From an uncultured Oscillospiraceae bacterium (lineage in GTDB: Bacteria > Bacillota > Clostridia > Oscillospirales > Oscillospiraceae), in the NCBI GenBank assembly GCA_934615645.1, contig CAKTTR010000081.1, positions 1 to 7,745 on the forward strand: 7,745 bases of DNA, written 5' to 3'. The notes under the pieces were generated by a model that ran no database searches, was not told the DNA's origin, and saw only the letters and a list, made by a program, of their open reading frames with translations. Both the position numbers and the translations under genes were made by a program. Below are positions 5,473 through 7,745 of the stretch, in pieces (position 1 is the first letter of the stretch; every line of letters begins with the position of its first letter).

Positions 5473-5512
5473 AAGAAATGGAGCGTATCAGTTTCGATAC
5501 GCTCCATTTCTT
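5473..5512 (+). terminator. Long hairpin ending the metQNI-rrf2 operon
   Basis: A perfect 17-bp stem (5473-5489 with 5496-5512) and a 6-nt loop AGTTTC lie 27 nt after the regulator stop codon. The 3' arm ends in TTTCTT and the 5' arm begins AAGAAA, so it could act in both directions. The T-tract is short, but the stem is strong and the position is right for a terminator. Confidence 0.75.
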
Positions 5513-5561
5513 ATGCCAACACGCTCCGTACCCATGCACACACCCCGCAACCAAGCACGCA

Positions 5562-5711
5562 CCCTTGGCTCTCCCTCTGGGAGAGCTGTCACCGCAGGTG
5601 ACTGAGAGGGCCTTGCAGTCTTTCCTAAATTCATACGCACACACCGCCCCCTGTCACCCCTCTCCGGCCTCGCTTCGCTCGTCCACCTCTCCCAAAGGGA
5701 GAGGCAAGAGC
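5562..5711. repeat. MITE-like intergenic repeat with hairpin termini
   Basis: About 150 bp with mirrored ends. The left end holds GCTCTCCC (5568-5575) pairing with GGGAGAGC (5579-5586), then GTCACC/GGTGAC (5588-5593 with 5597-5602). The right end holds CCTCTCCC (5686-5693) pairing with GGGAGAGG (5697-5704), preceded by a GCTTCGC-type palindrome around 5666-5684. From memory, elements starting TTGGCTCTCCC and ending GGGAGAGGC are widespread between genes in Clostridia and code for no protein. It contains no transposase. It lies between convergent transcription units (rrf2 and hsp20), where insertions are tolerated. Apparent ORFs across it in both directions are by-products of the repeat. Confidence 0.75.
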
Positions 5712-5735
5712 TGCGCGCACAAAACCAAACGCTAT

Positions 5736-5772
5736 AAAAACAGGCACAGCAGATGATCCTGCTGTGCCTGTT
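5736..5772 (-). terminator. Intrinsic terminator of the hsp20 gene
   Basis: A 14-bp perfect stem (5739-5752 with 5759-5772) with loop ATGATC. Read on the minus strand, the stem runs straight into a T-run (complement of the As at 5736-5740), the canonical form for transcription coming from hsp20, whose stop is about 50 nt away. Confidence 0.88.
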
Positions 5773-5780
5773 CACTGTCT

Positions 5781-5817
5781 AATGCGGTCCGCTCATTTGA
5801 GCGAAGCAGGTCGCATT
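5781..5817 (-). other. Small imperfect hairpin in the hsp20 3' UTR
   Basis: AATGCG (5781-5786) pairs with CGCATT (5812-5817), and inside it GCTC (5791-5794) pairs with GAGC (5799-5802). It lies 5 nt after the hsp20 stop and before the main terminator. It has no T-run and could be an mRNA 3' structure or a remnant of a repeat. Confidence 0.4.
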
Positions 5818-5822
5818 TGACC

Positions 5823-6251
5823 TTATTCAATCGCCAACCGGCGGACCTCCGGCTCCTTCTTGGTCAGCTTCGGCATGGTCAGCGTCAGGACGCCGTCGTT
5901 GAATTTCGCCTGCATGGCATTCACATCGACGCCTTCGGTGCTGAAGCTCCGGCTGAACGCGCCGTAGGAACGCTCCTGGCGCAGGTAGCCGCCCTCGCCC
6001 TTTTCCTCGGCCTCGCTGTGCCGCTCGGCGCGGATGGTCATGTTGCCGTCGCCCAGCTCGATGTTGATGTCGTCCTTCTTAAAGCCAGGCAGGTCAGCCT
6101 CCAGGACGTAAGCATCGCCGGTGTCGCGGATATCCGTCTTAAATTCGGCAATGCCATTGCCGCCGAAGAACGCCCGCTCCATCTCTTCCATGGCCCGGAA
6201 CGGATTGTAGTTGTGCAGTTCATTTTTCTTGGTATAAGGTGTCAAAAACAT
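5823..6251 (-). CDS. hsp20: Small heat-shock protein, Hsp20/alpha-crystallin family
   Basis: This 142-residue ATP-independent holdase keeps unfolding proteins soluble in the cytoplasm. The ATG at 6251 is preferred over an upstream in-frame TTG at 6266, because the latter lies inside the ribosome binding site GGAGGT that serves the ATG. An N-terminal arm rich in Phe, Met and Glu (about 1-36, including NPFRAMEEME) leads into the alpha-crystallin domain (about 37-130). That domain has EADLPGF (51-57) and the hallmark segment A-x3-DGVLTLTMPK (115-128). The tail ends RRLAIE, whose L-A-I fits the I/L-x-I motif used for oligomer assembly. A terminator follows at 5736-5772. A CIRCE operator at 6379-6405 upstream indicates likely HrcA repression. 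It is a single-gene unit unrelated to the neighbouring operons. Confidence 0.95.
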   Translation of the reverse strand: MFLTPYTKKNELHNYNPFRAMEEMERAFFGGNGIAEFKTDIRDTGDAYVLEADLPGFKKDDINIELGDGNMTIRAERHSEAEEKGEGGYLRQERSYGAFSRSFSTEGVDVNAMQAKFNDGVLTLTMPKLTKKEPEVRRLAIE

Positions 6252-6270
6252 GATCGTTACCTCCAAACTG

Positions 6271-6301
6271 GCATCCCCCAGCGCCTTCGCGCCTCGGATG
6301 C
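6271..6301 (-). other. Hairpin in the hsp20 5' UTR next to its ribosome binding site
   Basis: GCATCC and GGATGC (6271-6276 and 6296-6301) form a 6-bp outer stem with GC-rich inner pairing. On the hsp20 transcript it ends 6 nt before the GGAGGT Shine-Dalgarno. Read on the plus strand it is followed by TTTCTTTTTT and would look like a terminator, but no plus-strand gene ends here. A role in mRNA stability or thermal control of translation is conceivable but not shown, since the Shine-Dalgarno itself is not clearly paired. Confidence 0.45.
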
Positions 6302-6334
6302 TTTCTTTTTTATTTGTCTTTATCTTACGGCGAT

Positions 6335-6364
6335 ATTATGAATAAATCTCGCAGTATTTATGAA
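6335..6364 (-). promoter_or_regulatory. Candidate hsp20 promoter
   Basis: On the minus strand TTCATA (6359-6364, 4 of 6) and CATAAT (6335-6340, 5 of 6) are separated by 18 bp. The stretch is AT-rich compared with its surroundings. Transcription would begin near 6328, about 77 nt before the start codon. The CIRCE lies 14 nt upstream of this -35, whereas CIRCE usually overlaps or follows the promoter, so the true start could be elsewhere. Confidence 0.4.
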
Positions 6365-6378
6365 CAGACCGTGAATTT

Positions 6379-6405
6379 TTAGCACTCGCAAAGATAGAGT
6401 GCTAA
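6379..6405. promoter_or_regulatory. CIRCE element (HrcA operator)
   Basis: TTAGCACTC-N9-GAGTGCTAA with both 9-bp arms matching the consensus perfectly (6379-6387 and 6397-6405). CIRCE is the binding site of HrcA, the repressor of groESL and dnaK operons. It lies between the divergent hsp20 and lipoprotein genes. Control of hsp20 is the more natural reading, though the lipoprotein gene begins 89 nt to its right and cannot be excluded. No hrcA gene is in the window. Confidence 0.95.
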
Positions 6406-6493
6406 AAATTTCATTTTTGGGAACCCCTGCCAGTTTTCCCCGTCAAAATAGATGAAACCAAACAGAGCGCCCCGCGCTGGAAAGGAACAATCT

Positions 6494-6991
6494 ATGAAAA
6501 AACTCACCCTATTTCTCTGCGCCCTGCTGCTTCTGGCCGCCCTGGCGGGCTGCGGCGGGCAAACCTCCACAGACACCGGCAGCCCCGCCGACCAAGCAGG
6601 CAGCCCCCCGTCAGACGCCATCCCGGTCGACGAGGTAGCACCGGACGCGGACCCGACGGACGCGCTCGCAGACGGCCAGTCCCTGAACTACGACGCAGAC
6701 GCCGTCCCCAAGACCCCTGTCGACGCTGCGACGCCGATGGTCTTCGTCGAAGGCGCCCTCTATGTCAGCACCGGCCAGGTCAGCGACGTGGAAGGCCGCT
6801 GCGGCAATATGGACGGCGCGATCACCGCCACCGTCCCCGCGACCGAGACTCCCACCCAAGAGGGCGAATCCAACTTCGGCACCGGCTACGCCTATCAGAT
6901 CGGCCCCGACGGCACCATCGAGATCCCCATGCGCCTGGACAGCGCCGCCGACCCCCAGTGGATCGTCTTTCAAAAAGAATCGTGTAAGTAA
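6494..6991 (+). CDS. Small secreted lipoprotein, unnamed family
   Basis: The protein has 165 residues. The ATG at 6494 is chosen over the in-frame ATG 6452 because AAAGGA (6481-6486) sits 7 nt before it and the signal peptide starts exactly there. The leader KKLTLFLCALLLLAALAGC ends in lipobox LAGC (C20). Residues about 21-70 are an acidic, Asp/Pro/Ala/Thr-rich linker. The remainder, from about 77, is a compact domain with motifs MVFVEGALYVST, SDVEGRCGNMDG, SNFGTGYAYQ, GTIEIPMRL and WIVFQKE. I believe domains with RCGNMDG and SNFGTGY recur in clostridial lipoproteins of unknown function, but I recall no family name. It is probably attached to the outer face of the membrane. It is a single-gene unit with a strong terminator 9 nt after the stop. 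No convincing promoter was identified between the CIRCE and the start. Confidence 0.85.
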   Translation: MKKLTLFLCALLLLAALAGCGGQTSTDTGSPADQAGSPPSDAIPVDEVAPDADPTDALADGQSLNYDADAVPKTPVDAATPMVFVEGALYVSTGQVSDVEGRCGNMDGAITATVPATETPTQEGESNFGTGYAYQIGPDGTIEIPMRLDSAADPQWIVFQKESCK

Positions 6992-7000
6992 CACCCCCAA

Positions 7001-7028
7001 GCGCGCCGGGAAACCGGCGCGCTTTTTT
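7001..7028 (+). terminator. Intrinsic terminator of the lipoprotein gene
   Basis: GCGCGCCGG (7001-7009) pairs with CCGGCGCGC (7014-7022) around loop GAAA, followed by six Ts. It is a textbook Rho-independent terminator placed 9 nt after the stop codon. Confidence 0.95.
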
Positions 7029-7032
7029 ATCC

Positions 7033-7256
7033 AAAGCCTCGCAGAGTTTGCGCCGCGCACGGCGCAAATAAAGTTAAAATCATTTTTTCCGGCGGCGTGT
7101 ACGTCGGGAAAAATACTTCTCGCCCTGCAAGTGTGGAATTTTCACGCCGAGGGCGTGAAAATTATGCGCGCAGCAGGGTGCAATCCCCTTCAAACGCGAG
7201 CCCAGCGAAGCGGGTCTCGTTTGAGAGGGTGTCAAAAATACTTTTTTGACACCCTC
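7033..7256 (-). repeat. Multi-hairpin dispersed intergenic repeat, copy B (inverted)
   Basis: This is the reverse complement of copy A (828-1116). Two exact blocks are shared: 7033-7074 with 1075-1116, and 7198-7227 with 857-886. A shorter block around 7100-7120 resembles 962-982. The end hairpin is GAGGGTGTCAAAAA (7225-7238) with its exact complement at 7243-7256. It matches copy A in layout but differs in stem sequence, with paired changes in both arms. Internally, a perfect 12-bp stem (7137-7148 with 7152-7163, loop GAG) replaces the different hairpins of copy A. It lies between terminators at 7001-7028 and 7258-7282. Apparent minus-strand ORFs here are by-products of the repeat. Confidence 0.85.
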
Positions 7257-7257
7257 A

Positions 7258-7282
7258 GCGCCGGTAACCCGGCGCGCTTTTT
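7258..7282 (+). terminator. Second terminator-like hairpin beyond repeat copy B
   Basis: GCGCCGG (7258-7264) pairs with CCGGCGC (7269-7275), loop TAAC, followed by GC and five Ts. It closely resembles the terminator at 7001-7028. The repeat thus lies between two similar GCGCC/GGCGC hairpins in the same orientation, perhaps a duplicated terminator split by insertion of the element. Confidence 0.6.
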
Positions 7283-7287
7283 GCGCC

Positions 7288-7316
7288 TTGCGCGGCCCGG
7301 GTCGGTATGGTAAAAT
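7288..7316 (+). promoter_or_regulatory. Orphan extended -10 promoter candidate
   Basis: TTGCGC (7288-7293), a 17-bp spacer, and TAAAAT (7311-7316) preceded by TGG give an extended -10. The region from about 7322 to 7470 holds no convincing plus-strand ORF with a ribosome binding site. It could drive a small RNA or add to transcription of the SPFH gene. I recognised no known RNA family in it. Confidence 0.35.
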
Positions 7317-7471
7317 GGGCATAGTGTTTTGACCCGCACAAGCGCGATGCGTGCCGCCGACCCAGGCCGTCCTCCGTCACGCAAGGCAGTCCATCGCCGC
7401 CTATTTTGGCGTTTGCCCCGCAAAGCATCCCGTGAGCCATACAAATTTTGCCAAAAATCCCCAAAACCCTG

Positions 7472-7500
7472 TTCTAAATCCGCGGGATCTATGCTATAAT
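7472..7500 (+). promoter_or_regulatory. Promoter of the SPFH-domain gene
   Basis: A perfect TATAAT (7495-7500) with TG at 7492-7493 makes an extended -10. TTCTAA (7472-7477, 3 of 6) lies 17 bp upstream. Extended -10 promoters tolerate a weak -35. Transcription should start near 7507, giving a leader of about 83 nt. Confidence 0.75.
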
Positions 7501-7513
7501 GACGCTAGAAGTA

Positions 7514-7571
7514 TCAAATTTTCGGACCAATCATCCGCCCGGGCTGAAGCCCCCGGCGATTTTCGATTTGA
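7514..7571 (+). other. Structured leader of the SPFH-domain gene
   Basis: TCAAAT (7514-7519) pairs with ATTTGA (7566-7571), enclosing a GC-rich inner hairpin around GGGCTGAAGCCC (7541-7552). The outer stem ends 3 nt before the AAGGAG Shine-Dalgarno (7575-7580). It may stabilise the mRNA or affect translation. It matches no riboswitch I recognise and has no terminator. Confidence 0.4.
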
Positions 7572-7589
7572 CGAAAGGAGCAACCATAC

Positions 7590-7745
7590 ATGGGACTCAT
7601 CAAAGCTGCCCTGGGCGCTGCCGGTGGTGTACTGGCAGACCAGTGGAAGGAATATTTTTACTGTGACGCACTGGAAGCGGACGTTCTCGCCGTCAAGGGC
7701 GAAAAGCGGACCTCCGGCCGCTCGTCCAACCGCAAGGGGACGGAT
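7590..7745 (+). CDS. SPFH-domain/virion-core-type protein, N-terminal part (3' end outside window)
   Basis: ATG 7590 follows AAGGAG (7575-7580) at 9 nt and a strong extended -10 promoter. The 52 visible residues (beginning MGLIKAALGAAGGVLADQW, then KEYFYCDALEADVLAVKGEK) match the conserved N-terminus of bacterial SPFH (stomatin/prohibitin/flotillin/HflK) proteins that databases often label virion core protein or YdjI-like. In relatives the SPFH domain follows and the C-terminus often carries a zinc ribbon, but neither is inside the window. The Gly/Ala-rich start is characteristic of this subgroup. These proteins are thought to build membrane-associated scaffolds linked to stress responses. 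The frame stays open to the last base. The family call rests on the N-terminus alone. Confidence 0.85.
   Translation, partial: MGLIKAALGAAGGVLADQWKEYFYCDALEADVLAVKGEKRTSGRSSNRKGTD

Noticed and set aside
5478..5775. Overlapping ORFs on both strands across the MITE-like repeat
   Set aside because: They run through hairpin ends and terminators, lack ribosome binding sites and exist on both strands because the repeat is near-palindromic.
6252..6266. Upstream TTG start for hsp20
   Set aside because: The TTG overlaps the GGAGGT that serves the ATG at 6251, and family members begin close to that ATG.
828..7256. CRISPR array or composite transposon formed by the inverted repeats
   Set aside because: There are only two dissimilar copies in inverted orientation, no regular spacers, and no transposase or cas genes between them. 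The enclosed genes are ordinary chromosomal ones.
7080..7322. Minus-strand ORF over repeat copy B
   Set aside because: It shares a run with the ORF of copy A only because both translate the same repeat. It crosses two hairpins and has no ribosome binding site.

Overview
The window looks like chromosomal DNA from a GC-rich member of Clostridia, probably of the Oscillospiraceae/Ruminococcaceae type. The reasons are AGGAGG-type ribosome binding sites, lipoproteins with LAGC lipoboxes, a canonical CIRCE heat-shock operator, the alcohol acetyltransferase/DUF6320 gene pair, an SPFH protein of clostridial type, and palindromic intergenic repeats of a kind common in gut Clostridia. No phage, plasmid, tRNA, rRNA or CRISPR signature was seen.

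Layout, left to right. (1) 2-829: C-terminal 275 residues of an alcohol acetyltransferase-like (condensation-superfamily) protein. (2) 828-1187: a multi-hairpin repeat element (copy A) and a 13-bp tandem repeat. (3) 1188-1880: a zinc-ribbon/six-helix membrane protein of the DUF6320 type. (4) 1947-5512: a methionine-uptake operon with a strong promoter, a likely operator palindrome, a leader of about 390 nt, then metQ, metN, metI and an Rrf2-family regulator with three cysteines, closed by a 17-bp hairpin. (5) 5562-5711: a MITE-like repeat with hairpin ends. (6) 5736-6405, minus strand: a small heat-shock protein with its own terminator and an upstream CIRCE. (7) 6494-7028: a small lipoprotein gene and its terminator. 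(8) 7033-7256: copy B of the multi-hairpin repeat, inverted relative to copy A. (9) 7257-7745: a non-coding stretch, an extended -10 promoter, and the first 52 residues of an SPFH-domain protein.

Two features of the met operon stand out. First, MetQ is circularly permuted: the segment that is normally C-terminal follows the signal peptide directly, and the segment that is normally N-terminal comes last, joined by a new linker. Second, the leader encodes a 38-residue peptide in which 7 residues are Met and 5 are Cys. It has a good Shine-Dalgarno sequence and is followed by an intrinsic terminator. The last codons of the peptide gene can pair with the 5' arm of that terminator, which is the layout of ribosome-mediated attenuation. 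A second 22-codon ORF with a perfect Shine-Dalgarno and an adjacent Met-Cys codon pair follows the terminator.

Proposed working model (inference): transcription starts near 1982 and is gated by an Rrf2-type repressor encoded in the same operon. Elongation is then gated by translation of the Met/Cys-rich leader. When sulfur amino acids are scarce, transcription proceeds into metQNI and rrf2 and methionine import rises. The remaining genes look functionally independent of this system.
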